NCBI GenBank assembly: GCA_943736015.1
Contig: OX031057.1
Coordinates: forward strand, 44,726,501-44,790,500
Direction: 5' to 3'
DNA: 64,000 nucleotides
Source: Tridacna crocea
Lineage: Eukaryota > Mollusca > Bivalvia > Cardiida > Cardiidae
Shown here in pieces: positions 55,779-64,000 of the stretch. Positions within the stretch are counted from its first letter, which is position 1. The number at the start of each line of letters is the position of its first letter. The notes beneath the pieces were generated by a model. The model was not told the origin of the DNA and ran no database searches. It worked only from the letters and a program-made list of their open reading frames with translations. Position numbers and translations under genes: made by a program.

Positions 55779-58700
55779 CTAAATGCATGAAAAAAAGCCA
55801 TCTATATATATCATGACAAAAACGGGTTTCACGCATCTTCGCAATAATATGATTTTTACGGGTCAGGAATAGAAGCCTTTTGAAAACATTGTGGGAAAAG
55901 GAGAAAATGCTGGTAACCAGCATTTTCTCCTTTTCCCACAATGTTTTCCACCCTATCATAGACAGAAATCGTCTTTTCAGCAAGAGTTGAATTGTCGTCT
56001 GCAAATGCTTTCAATTTGGTCCAGTCCAAAAGTTTGTCGTTTGGGAAAGGTTTAATGGACTGGTCCTTGACTTGCAGAAAAAAGTGACCAATAGCAAAAG
56101 TTTTGACCAGTAATGCTTAATGCAGGCTGATATGGGCCAATACTTTTTGCAGATGCTTTGAACATCCTTTTCGAACAGTAATACTCGCTTAACTCATTAC
56201 CAAACGACAAAATTTTAGGTTTGTCCAAATCAAAAGCATTTGCAGACGACAAAATAAAAGTGACTGAAAATTTGAAATTTGTTTTGTGAAGGGTAGAAAA
56301 CATTGTGGAAAAAGGAGAAAATGCTGGTTACCAGCATTTTCTCCTTTTTCCACAATGTTTTCTGGAGGCTTCTTTCTCAGGGTCGTCAAAAGTAGGGATT
56401 GTGTGGTAATGGGTTAAGAATATATAATTACATAAATTGCAATGTTAGGCTTTTTCAATAAAGTTTTTACAAAGTAGAATACTGAGTACTTTTGAAAACT
56501 TTTATAGCGATAAAGACAATCCGTTGTTTTCCTTTTTCTCATATTTGGCTTTGTGCCTTTTTTTTTTTACCCAAAGTCAGCTGTTGGAATATTCACTGCC
56601 TAATGTGGAGGACTTTGTTCGTCTTGACGACATGGCGATTTTAAAAAAACATTGAAAAAGGGACTAGTGTTTTAGTGCTTGAATTGACAATCCAAATTGT
56701 TGCTTCGCATTTTCCTCCAAACATGTGATAATATTTTAAGTACACATTATATTCATACGGAATATAAAAAAAATGCCTTGAAATTGTATATACTCCTTGC
56801 TTGTGAGAAAATTTTATATATTGCGAGACTAAACTTAGGTCAATAACTACGACGAGAACTAAATTGCTTCATGTTCAAAATTGGGCAAAAAACCCATTCA
56901 TTTATTGACAATTCGAACATGAGAAGAATTTTCCTTTAATGAGAGAAAATGGGTAAAAACCTTCTCTTTTTTTCAAAAATGGCGAATAAATAGTTTGACG
57001 TAAAATTTTGACCAATCAAATCTGGAACCAATCTTACAAGGGCTGGCTTTTGGCCGTCAGGTACAAATTAAGAGATGCAGATAGAAACAGAAAGAAAAGA
57101 GACTAACCTTTCGGCGTTGAAATTACGTATTTTTTCTGGTTTCCTCCAATTCCACCAGAGACTTTAATACCTGTGTAAAAACGGAAACCAATATATAGCA
57201 TACATTTTGACGAACAAGTTAATCTTTACATTATCACTTCGTTTTTTGATGAACCAAAGGTTTTATTTCCCGACGTCTAAACATGTATGTACTCAAATTA
57301 AGTATCACAATAACTAAAGATGACGTCAGTCATAGTTTAGCATCTTGCATTGAACAGTGCACATTCAAGAATAGTCTACACATATATTTCAATCTGATCT
57401 TGATCTACAGATCTTATAATTTACTCTCGTGGCAATGAGTTCATTCATTACCAAACAACAAAGTTTTAGGTTTGTCCAAATCGAAAGCATTTGCAGACGA
57501 CAAAATGAGGGTGACTGAAAATCTGAAATTTGTTTTGTGATGGGTAGAATACATAGTGGGAAAAGGAGAAAATGCTGGTTACCAGCATTTTCTCCTTTTC
57601 CCACAATGTTTTCTAAAGGCTTCTTTCTCAGGGTCTTCAAGAGTAGGGACTGTGTGGTAATGGGTTGAACCAAAGGAATCCTTAAATCTACAGAAAGAAA
57701 ATTTTAATGCGCACCTTTCTCTGAGTTATCAAATGCCTTATTGTCAAACACCTCCTTTGAATTCTTTTCTCCCACTTGTTCATCCTCCACACAGCCACCT
57801 TCTTCATATTTCTTGGCTTCATTGATGAACACGTCATTGGAAGGTAGTTTTCGCTTTGACCAATGCCCTTGTGGACAATCGTCCGCTGTCCATAGAATTG
57901 ACACCCCTGGAAAACAAAAAGTCAAACATGTACTTACTCCTTGCCAGATTGGTAGCAGACTTTTAAAAGTGTCCAAATCAATACAATTTGCAAACAACAA
58001 ATTAAATTTAGCCTTATGATATGAAAAATCTTCCAAAGGGTAGACAGCATCACAGGAAAAGGAGGAAATATTTGTTTCCAAATTTTGTTTCCTTTTGTCA
58101 CAATCCTTCATCACAGCGTCTGTTGTTTAACTCTATCAGAGACAAATTATAAACCTGTCCTCTTCCCATTACGTAACTCTTTTCCAAACGACACAATTTT
58201 AGGTTTGTCCAAATCGAAAGCATTTGCAGACGACAAAATAAAAGTGACTGAAAATTTGAAATTTGTTTTCTGACGGGTAGAAAACATTGTGGGAAAAGGA
58301 GAATGTTAGTTTACCAGCATTTTCTACTTTTTCCACAATGTTTTCTAAAGACTTCTTTCTCAGGGTCGTCAAAAGTAGGGATCGTGTGTTAATGACTTAA
58401 AATACCATTTATTGAAAATGGAAACATTTTTTACCTTATTGGCTTGACAACACAAGCGGACGGCATAGATCAAAGATCAGACTGCACGTTCTGTGCAGTG
58501 ATCTATGCCGTGAGTAAAAGCCTTGTTTTCAGCAATGGCGCTAAAATGGTTGAACATGGAATCAGTTGCTGAAGCAACTCATTGAATAAGCTTCAAGAAG
58601 GTTTCTTTTATCTTTACAAGTGAAGAAAAAAAAATGTTGGAAAAGTAGCATTACTGGTGACCGTACGGGTCCTTCTATGGGGCTATCAAACAGATAATAG

Positions 58701-60228
58701 TTTGGTAGAGTTAGCTAAAAATCCACTCATTCTAGCAAATCGTCAGCTGCTTTTTCACGAAGTCAAATTTATAATATAAATTTTTACTCAAGAACCTAAG
58801 CTGAAGATGGTGCTTTATTCAGTTGGTTGCTTCATGCAAGTGGTTGCTCGAATTATTGTAAAGTTTAGACCAGAATAGCTCACTCGGTGGAAATGTACAA
58901 CATCGTATACCTCATTCAAAGATTTTAAGGGTTAATTTTTTTTTAGCGTGTATCAAACTATGAACTGTGTGTACGCCCTGAATGAAATCTATCCTATGCT
59001 ACTCATCGGCCTGCAATACGCGAAAAGGGGCATTCGGACATTTGCGTAAGGTGTTGTTTAGGATCAGCCTGCGCAGTCCGTCCAGGTAAACCCGAAGCGA
59101 CACTTTCCGTTCTTTTGTAATCTATTTTGCGCAAGTCTACTGTATATACGATAAATCAAATTTATAAAGTCTTAAAGTGCCTAGTCCGATTAGCCTGCGC
59201 TGACTACGCAGACTGATTCGACACGACACCTTACTTAAACCTTCGAATGCCGCGTTTCGCGTGTTGCAGGCTAAATTGTAACATGTCTTGCAACACGTGA
59301 AAAGGGTCATTCGGACATTTGAGTAAAGTGTTGACTCGGATCAGCGTGTGCAGTCCGCACAGGCTAATCCGAAACGACACTTTCTGATTTTATGTGATTT
59401 TCGGTTTTGCGGAAGTCTACTCTAGCACAAAATCTAATGTAGTCGTAAAGTGCCGTCTCGGGTTAGCCTGCGCGGGCTGCGCAGGCTAATCCGGGACGAC
59501 ATTTTACGCAAATGTCCGAATGCCCCTTTTTACGTTTTGCAAGCCAATTATAATATATTCTTACCAATGGTAATGGCGACAACAGCCGGTACCAGGACAG
59601 CTAGTTTCCAAGCCAGGAATTTATCAGCGCCAAAAACTTTCATCAATTCAAACAAGGCAGGCATGATGATGAAAGTAAAACCGCCACCCAGATTTCCCCA
59701 GCCCCCGACGAGAGCATTGGCAGTGCCTACGATCTTCACGTTGAACATGGCAGAGGTCCAGAACTGGCAAGGTATGAATGTACCACCAAGGATACCAATA
59801 CACAATCTTACAATGATCAGTCCAGTTTGGTTTTTCACGAGTCCAGAAAAGGCCATTGGTATAGACCCAACCAGCAGAAGACCGGCCATGACTCGTTTTG
59901 GTCCAAACCTGTCGCAAAGCGGACCCACAACGACTCGTACCAAAATGGTGGCTGCGATACTAGCTATACCAGAATTAGCAACTTCTTTCTTGCTGAGTCC
60001 AAGTTCTTCTCTGATTGTTGGTATAAGAGGTTGGAGCCCGAACCAAGATGTGAACGCAATAAAGAAGCAGAACCAGGAGGCGTGGAAGGCGCGCATGTGC
60101 GGCCTCTGGATGCTGAACAATCTGAAGGATTTTGCCTTTCCAAGATCATCTTCTACAATACCAGGTGCCTGGATCTTTTTCACGCACCTAAAGCAGCCAC
60201 TGCTTTCCTCGCTATCTCTGTCAGCCAT
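55015..60228 (-). CDS. NNP-family (NRT2/NarK-like) nitrate/nitrite transporter, four coding exons
   Basis: The minus-strand exons 59565-60228, 57715-57906, 57108-57170 and 55015-55778 total 1683 nt and join in phase (each intron phase 1) into 560 residues plus a TGA stop. The product is a 12-helix major-facilitator protein of the plasma membrane. Seen: helix 1 near residues 48-70; MFS loop motif GPLCDRFGPKR at 102-112; first NNP glycine signature GGWGNLGGG at 175-183; the NRT2-type block YGLCFGVEIAVN near 336-347; second MFS motif RALGGIFSD at 419-427; second NNP signature GAGGNAGAL at 503-511. Family knowledge: these proteins move nitrate or nitrite, usually with protons. The substrate here is inferred. 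A hydrophilic loop of about 95 residues separates the two six-helix halves. The start context (CAAAATGG) is good, and a 3' splice site (CTTCCATTTCAG) just upstream suggests a further 5' UTR exon. I saw no polyadenylation signal close behind the stop; the first AATAAA on this strand lies near 54490 inside a TFB1 copy. Confidence 0.9.
55830..56055 (-). mobile_element. TFB1 copy in transporter intron 3
   Basis: Palindrome intact (turn TGGTAACCA); the short arm is worn; ends TTTGGGAAAGGTTTAA. Confidence 0.8.
56189..56416 (+). mobile_element. TFB1 copy in transporter intron 3
   Basis: TTAA to TTAA. Arms carry the matched change GTGGAAAAAGG/CCTTTTTCCAC. Confidence 0.88.
57108..57170 (-). CDS. Nitrate transporter coding exon 3 (63-nt microexon, residues 286-306)
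   Basis: A 63-nt exon lies between acceptor TTTTTACACAG and donor GTTAGT, phase 1 on both sides. It encodes IKVSGGIGGNQKKYVISTPK, still in the cytosolic loop. Because it is a multiple of three it could be skipped without changing frame. It is called from splice sites, phase and position only, as this loop is not conserved in the family. Confidence 0.7.
57439..57668 (+). mobile_element. TFB1 copy in transporter intron 2
   Basis: CATTCATTACCAAACAAC to GGTAATGGGTTGAA; it ends about 46 bp from the exon 2 boundary. Confidence 0.8.
57715..57906 (-). CDS. Nitrate transporter coding exon 2 (residues 222-285)
   Basis: It is entered from acceptor TTTTTGTTTTCCAG and left at donor GTGCGC. It encodes GVSILWTADDCPQGHW, matching the family's end of helix 6 with a DDCP motif, then a charged lysine- and glutamate-rich segment (KKYEEGGCVEDEQ). 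The donor is a weak but valid GT. Length 192 nt, phase 1 at both ends. Confidence 0.8.
57945..58131 (+). mobile_element. Degenerate TFB1 copy in intron 1
   Basis: GTGTCCAAATCAATACAATT and a worn palindrome (GGAAAAGGAGGAAATATTTG). Confidence 0.5.
58174..58400 (+). mobile_element. TFB1 copy in intron 1
   Basis: TAACTCTTTTCCAAACGAC to TGTTAATGACTTAA; left arm shortened at GGAGAATGTTAG. Confidence 0.8.
58456..58510. repeat. P65 palindrome in intron 1
   Basis: GCGGACGGCATAGATC with partner GATCTATGCCGTGAG. Confidence 0.75.
59007..59273. mobile_element. GC2H element in intron 1
   Basis: GGCCTGCAATACGCGAAAAG to CGCGTGTTGCAGGCT; second hairpin diverged. Confidence 0.75.
59284..59545. mobile_element. 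GC2H element beside the exon 1 splice donor
   Basis: TGTCTTGCAACACGTGAAAA to TACGTTTTGCAAGCCA, directly following another copy in the same orientation. Confidence 0.8.
59565..60228 (-). CDS. Nitrate transporter coding exon 1 (residues 1-222, first base of 222)
   Basis: The exon opens with ATG (MADRDSEESSGCF) and runs through the six helices of the N-terminal half. It ends ACCATTG before donor GTAAGAAT. It encodes the first MFS motif and the first glycine signature. The N-terminal 45 residues are hydrophilic and cysteine-containing, hence cytosolic by the usual topology. The reading frame continues a few codons past the donor to a stop, but the phase-1 join to the next exon restores a conserved TM6 end (AITIGVSILW). 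Confidence 0.9.
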
Positions 60229-60356
60229 TTTGAAAATTCAACAGAAAAACTGAAATGGAAGAAAACGTCAAGTTATAATTTTGAAAAGTATAATTTGGTG
60301 GAAGACACAGTCTTGAATGCTCATATAAATAATCATGACTGCTGCTTCACTTTTCC

Positions 60357-60588
60357 TTAACTCTTTACCAAACTACAAAATTTTTACAGACTGGACCAGA
60401 TTATAAGTACTTGCAGACGGCAAAATAAACGTAACTGAAAAATTGAAATTTGTTTCCAGCACGGTATAAAACACTGTGGGAAAAGAAGAAAATGCTGGTT
60501 ACCAGCATTTTCTCCTTTTCCCACAATGTTTTCAAAAGGCTTCTATCTCATGGTCGAAAAAACCAGGGTTTGCTAGGTGAAGGGTTAA
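60357..60588 (+). mobile_element. TFB1 copy just upstream of the transporter start
   Basis: TTAACTCTTTACCAAACTAC to GGTGAAGGGTTAA; lies about 130 bp from the start codon, in the 5' UTR intron or promoter. Confidence 0.85.
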
Positions 60589-60849
60589 GACTATGTACTA
60601 ACCTATTTCCTAGGTCGGTATTTACTAACCTTTCTTTGGTCTTATTTTCCAGAATTTTCTATATATAAGAGTAAAGATTGAAATTTCGTATTTCGTTAAA
60701 GAATTAAAATGAAAAGGCTTGGATTTTAAACTTAGGTTGGTTTAAATGAAGATTTCCTTGCTTTTGAGTTGAAATTAGTCAAAAGCAGGGATGAGATATT
60801 TTTCTTGGGAGGTCGTGCTTTCATAGAAAATTGTATTTCATTTAATCCT
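60589..60849. other. FB5-like scrap, otherwise unrecognised
   Basis: GGTCGGTATTTACTAACC then CAGAATTTTCTATATA resembles one FB5 end. Confidence 0.45.
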
Positions 60850-60939
60850 TTGAAAACATTGCTTTCGAAATCCAAAATTGCATTCGAAAACATTCTCCTT
60901 CAGGGTCGTAAAATATGGAGTTGGTTGGTATACGATTAA
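60850..60939 (+). mobile_element. TFB1 right-end fragment
   Basis: TCCTTCAGGGTCGTAAAATA to TTGGTATACGATTAA; shares TTAA with the next copy. Confidence 0.6.
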
Positions 60940-61140
60940 CCCTTTACCCACAATATCGTCTATTAAACGAACAGAGGGAAACGCCCTTTGAAAGCATTGT
61001 GGTGGAGAAGGAGAAAATGCTGCTGATCAGTGCATTCTCCTTTAACCGCAATGTTTCTATTCCCATGGTAGACAAATATCATATTTTAAGTGGCATTCAG
61101 AGTGTTGCTTGCAAATGCTTTGATTTTAGGCAAGTATAAT
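60936..61140 (-). mobile_element. TFB1 copy, diverged
   Basis: TTAACCCTTTACCCACAATA onward; palindrome worn; right end lost. Confidence 0.65.
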
Positions 61141-61161
61141 GTATATATATTTTTTCGTCTG

Positions 61162-61391
61162 TTAACCCTTTACCAAACAATCCCTGGTTTTTATGACCCT
61201 GAGACCGAAGCCTTCTGAAAACAATGTGGGAAAAGGAGAAAATGATGGTAACCAGCATTTTTCTTCTTTTCCCACAGTGGTTTCTAAGCTGCTGGAAACA
61301 AATTTCAATTTCTGAGTTAAGTTTATCTTGTCGTTTGCAAGTGCTTTCAATTTGGACCAGTTTAAAATAGTGTCGTTTGATAAAGGGTTAA
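61162..61391 (-). mobile_element. TFB1 copy
   Basis: TTAACCCTTTACCAAACAAT to TTTGATAAAGGGTTAA. Confidence 0.85.
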
Positions 61392-61678
61392 AGAATTAAA
61401 TAACGAAAAAGCTTGCACAACATCATACGTAAAAAAAAGATACGGGAGAAGAAAGAAAGTATTGAAAACCAGTCATTTCGAACGGATCTTCCTTCAAGGC
61501 CGCATGTCAGCTTGACTAGACTTTTTTAAAGGAACAAATCGACTCTATGCATACAAATATCTTTTTATCAAAAACGATTTCAATAGATACTAGCCCATCC
61601 ACCTCAAGTTCAAATCATAATCTCTCTATAGATTTTTTTTTTATCCCTTGCTATGTCAGGGTGAATATAGGAGGCTTT

Positions 61679-61746
61679 GCGGACGGTATAGATCAAGATC
61701 AGACTGCACAGAACGTGCAGTCTGATCTTGGATCTATAGCGTCCGG
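61679..61746. repeat. P65 palindrome
   Basis: GCGGACGGTATAGATC and GATCTATAGCGTCCGG around a perfect GACTGCAC...GTGCAGTC core. Confidence 0.8.
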
Positions 61747-61849
61747 TTGTTGAGTCAAGCCTTGATGACAAAAATCTCTCTGACTTCATGTAGAATGTAT
61801 TTCAAACTGGCGAAAGAAGCCTGACTTAAATAATCTGGCGCCTCAAGAG

Positions 61850-62101
61850 TTAACCCTTATCCTACGAAATAACTGAAATCAATTTTTTTTTTTTTTAAAT
61901 CTGATTGTAAAACCCCAAAATTTCCTATTTCAAAGGTATTTTAGGGGAGGTTAAGGGATGGGAGGGGGAGACTATATGCCTTTATCGAACAGTGTAGATC
62001 AAAGATCAGACTGCACGTTTTGTGCAGTCTGATCTTGATCTACGTAGTCCGCTAAAGGTTAGCGAGTCGCGCTTAGCAGCTTGTGGGTTAACCCTTTCCC
62101 A
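61850..62101. mobile_element. P65-bearing TTAA-ended element
   Basis: TTAACCCTTATCCTACGAAA at left, CGCGCTTAGCAGCTTGTGGG-TTAA at right. It contains a P65 palindrome (61985-62052). The right TTAA (62098-62101) is shared with the following TFB1-B copy. It shows that P65 can be part of a TTAA-ended element about 250 bp long. Confidence 0.75.
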
Positions 62102-62315
62102 AACAACCAATTTTGGACTCTTCCAAACCAAAAGAGTTTGCAGACGACAATTTTAGATTTGCAGAAAATGCCAGAAAGTTCTCAAAAAGGGTAGAAAACA
62201 CTGTGGGAAAAGGAGAAATTGCTCGTTACGAGCAATTTCTCCTTTTCCCACAGTGTTTTCAAAAGGCTTTTACTGCAGACACGTAAAAACCAGGGCTTGT
62301 TTGGGAAAGGGTTAA
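62098..62315 (+). mobile_element. TFB1 subfamily B copy
   Basis: TTAACCCTTTCCCAAACAAC to GGGAAAGGGTTAA; perfect palindrome around TTGCTCGTTACGAGCAA. Confidence 0.88.
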
Positions 62316-62638
62316 AGAAGATGAGCCGGCTATGCATGTAATCCGATTTCAGACGCATCACGGGTGTTTTTTAGCGGGGCGAAATATTTCAGACCCCGTG
62401 TGGGGCATTCTTACAATCATTATTATCTTCATATGGAAATTTGCGGAACAAATCTTAACGTAACGTTATCACACGTGCTGGTGGGTTATCTTTGGAAAAC
62501 ATAGAGGGAAAAGAGGGAAAAGAAGCAGTCGCTTGTAACGGCAGCATTGGTTTGTAATATGGTACATGTATTTTTCTTTTCGTCTTTCTCCAATTTTTCG
62601 CAGAGAAGTGAGTGGCTTTTCGATAAAAGCCGCATGTG
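62316..62638. other. No recognised feature
   Basis: Nothing recognised. Confidence 0.4.
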
Positions 62639-62853
62639 TTAACTCTTTACCACACAATCTCGAGTTTGAACGACCGAAAGTAAATACTAGTCTGTAGAAA
62701 GCCTTGTGGGAAAAGGAGAAAATGCTGGTACCAGCATTTTCTCCTTTTCCCACAAGGTTTTCTACACTTTCACGGACAAGTATAATTATACTAGCCAATT
62801 TGTCAAAAGCTTTCAACTTGTACCAGTCTAAATTTTGTCGATTGGTAAAGAGA
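62639..62853 (-). mobile_element. TFB1 copy
   Basis: TTAACTCTTTACCACACAAT to GATTGGTAAAGAGATTA; arms carry the matched CCTTGTGG/CCACAAGG variant. Confidence 0.82.
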
Positions 62854-63135
62854 TTACTGACTATTGAATACCATTGTAGTGTCAAATAAGCCAAATATCT
62901 ATCTACTAAAATTCTTTCAGATTTTTTTTTTGTGATGTCATTGTACGAAGAAGTGAATGGACGTTGCGGGCAGTAGTCACTGTTCGCATAAAATTTTATG
63001 GTCAGTTAATCAAACGTCTGTTTTTCCTTTGTATTTTTATTTTTTATGGGGATAAAACTGACACAGTTTTTTATAACAAGATTTGTAACTCTTAAATGTC
63101 ACGACGGACTAACTTGAAATCTGTGTCATTTGCCT
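62854..63135. other. No recognised feature
   Basis: AT-rich; nothing recognised. Confidence 0.4.
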
Positions 63136-63394
63136 GAACTTATTACCAAACGACAACATTTTAGGTTAGTCCAAATCCAAAGCATTTGCAGACGACAAAA
63201 TAAAAGTGACTGAAATTTTGAAATTTGAAGGGCAGAAAACATTGTGGGAAAAGGGGAAAATGCTGGTTACCAGCTTTTTCTCATTTTCCCACAATGTTAT
63301 CTAAAGCCTTCTTTCTCAGGGTTGTCAACAATGTTTTCTAAAGGCTTCTTTCTCAGGGTTGTCAAAAGTGGGAATTGCGTGGTAATGGGATAAC
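63136..63394 (+). mobile_element. TFB1 copy with duplicated short arm
   Basis: A segment with GCCTTCTTTCTCAGGGTTGT is present twice in tandem. Ends GGTAATGGGATAA. Confidence 0.8.
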
Positions 63395-63402
63395 GCTTGA
63401 TT

Positions 63403-63535
63403 CGCAACCAAACATCGAAAGTTTAGACTGTTCAAATTTGAAGCATTCGCAGTCGACAAATTAGATGTGTTTAAATTACGAGTTTTTATCTTTAGAAAGG
63501 TAAAAAATAGTGTGGGAAATGGAGACACATGCCAT
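63403..63535 (+). mobile_element. TFB1 long-arm fragment
   Basis: CCAAACATCGAAAGTTTAGAC to AGTGTGGGAAATGGAG in part; the palindrome's second half is missing. Confidence 0.55.
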
Positions 63536-63715
63536 AATAACGTCAAAAACGATCGGTTGTGCACAAGGGAAAAGAAGTTGTGTGTGGAATGTCAACTAGT
63601 TTCAACTTTATAATAATATTGTGAGGAAAATTGATAAGCCAAGAAGCTATGAATCAAATGAGAAATATTTTCAAAACTAGAGACTTTAACAAATTTCCTT
63701 AAACATTAATCAATT

Positions 63716-63808
63716 TGACCCTTTACCACACAGTCTCGACTTTTAAAGGCACTGTGAAAAAGAAAAGGGGTTTTTAAAAGGGAGAAAATGCTAGTAACTA
63801 TGGTGGTA
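63716..63808 (-). mobile_element. TFB1 fragment
   Basis: GACCCTTTACCACACAGTCT to GAGAAAATGCTAGTAAC. Confidence 0.6.
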
Positions 63809-63893
63809 ATAATTAGATACTAGTATATCTATCTAAGGGTATAGAATTTTATTTGAAGGAGTAAGATTTTCTCCTCTTTCCAAGATCTTCTTC

Positions 63894-64000
63894 ACCCATT
63901 ACCTCACAATCCCTTCTTTTGACGACCCTGTGAAAGAAGCCTTTTGAAAACATTGTGGGAAAAGGAGAAAATGCTGGTAACCAGCATTTTCTCCTTTTCT
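63894..64000 (-). mobile_element. TFB1 copy cut by the window end
   Basis: CACCCATTACCTCACAATCC into the palindrome; continues beyond the window. Confidence 0.8.

Larger units (their letters stand above)
55779..57107 (-). other. Transporter intron 3
   Basis: The intron holds two TFB1 fold-backs (55830-56055 and 56189-56416) and a DRC fragment between them. From 56417 to 57107 I see only AT-rich sequence with no recognised feature. Confidence 0.7.
57907..59564 (-). other. Transporter intron 1
   Basis: The intron is largely made of repeats: a degenerate TFB1, a good TFB1 copy, a P65 palindrome and two GC2H copies in a row, the last ending about 18 bp from the splice donor. From 58520 to 59006 I see AT-rich sequence with nothing recognisable. 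Confidence 0.7.

Noticed and set aside
57704-58114. 136-codon minus ORF as an independent gene
   Set aside because: Only 57715-57906 fits as an exon of the transporter; the upstream part is intron and degenerate TFB1.
59450-60253. 267-codon plus-strand ORF
   Set aside because: It is antisense to transporter exon 1 and begins in a GC2H element.
1023-63564. Dozens of 60-100 codon ORFs with recurring peptides such as GKGENAGNQHFLLF
   Set aside because: They are translations of the TFB1 palindrome in different frames, found wherever a copy lies, on both strands.
1593-64000. CRISPR-like array of palindromic repeats
   Set aside because: Repeats are dispersed, long, in both orientations and in a spliced eukaryotic genome; no cas genes.

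Overview
This is a 64 kb, AT-rich piece of an animal nuclear genome, most likely a marine mollusc and probably a bivalve. That assignment is an inference from three things: one spliced gene with GT-AG introns, tRNA-headed SINEs with a conserved core, and a very high load of fold-back (MITE-like) elements. The species cannot be fixed from the sequence alone.

I can support one host protein gene. It lies on the minus strand at 55015-60228 and has four coding exons: 59565-60228, 57715-57906, 57108-57170 and 55015-55778. They join in phase into 560 residues. The protein is a major-facilitator transporter of the nitrate/nitrite porter (NNP, NRT2/NarK-like) family, with both glycine-rich signatures present.

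The rest is nearly all repeats. The dominant one is a roughly 230-bp fold-back element, here labelled TFB1 (my own label). It has TTAA at both ends, a TTAACCCTTTACC-type terminus and a perfect or near-perfect central palindrome of about 68 bp. I count close to 60 copies or fragments. Subfamilies B and C carry different palindromic centres. Features such as neighbouring copies sharing a single TTAA point to piggyBac-like TTAA-targeting elements. Other families, also with my own labels: GC2H (about 260 bp, two GC-rich hairpins, ends in TGGCTTGCAA), P65 (65-bp palindromes around GATCAGACTGCAC), DRC (hairpin around a CAGGCTGACCTGGGTCGA-like sequence), FB5 (about 200-bp full palindromes), FB6 (hairpins with ATGACCC units), a 76-bp palindrome family, and one 658-bp element with GCGAAC-rich ends.

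By region: 0-11 kb is dense TFB1, GC2H and SINE; 11.1-11.8 kb holds the GCGAAC element; 12-14.4 kb is a TFB1 cluster with tandem copies; 14.5-25 kb is mixed fold-backs and a diverged tandem block near 20 kb; 25-35 kb is sparser; 35.1-35.8 kb is a 60-bp tandem array that looks derived from a TFB1 arm; 38.6-39.2 kb is a 5'-truncated LINE inside an FB5 palindrome; 40.39-44.97 kb is a recent Ty3/Gypsy LTR element on the minus strand; 45-54 kb is mixed repeats and SINEs; 55-60.3 kb is the transporter gene with fold-backs in all three introns; 60.3-64 kb is another TFB1 cluster.
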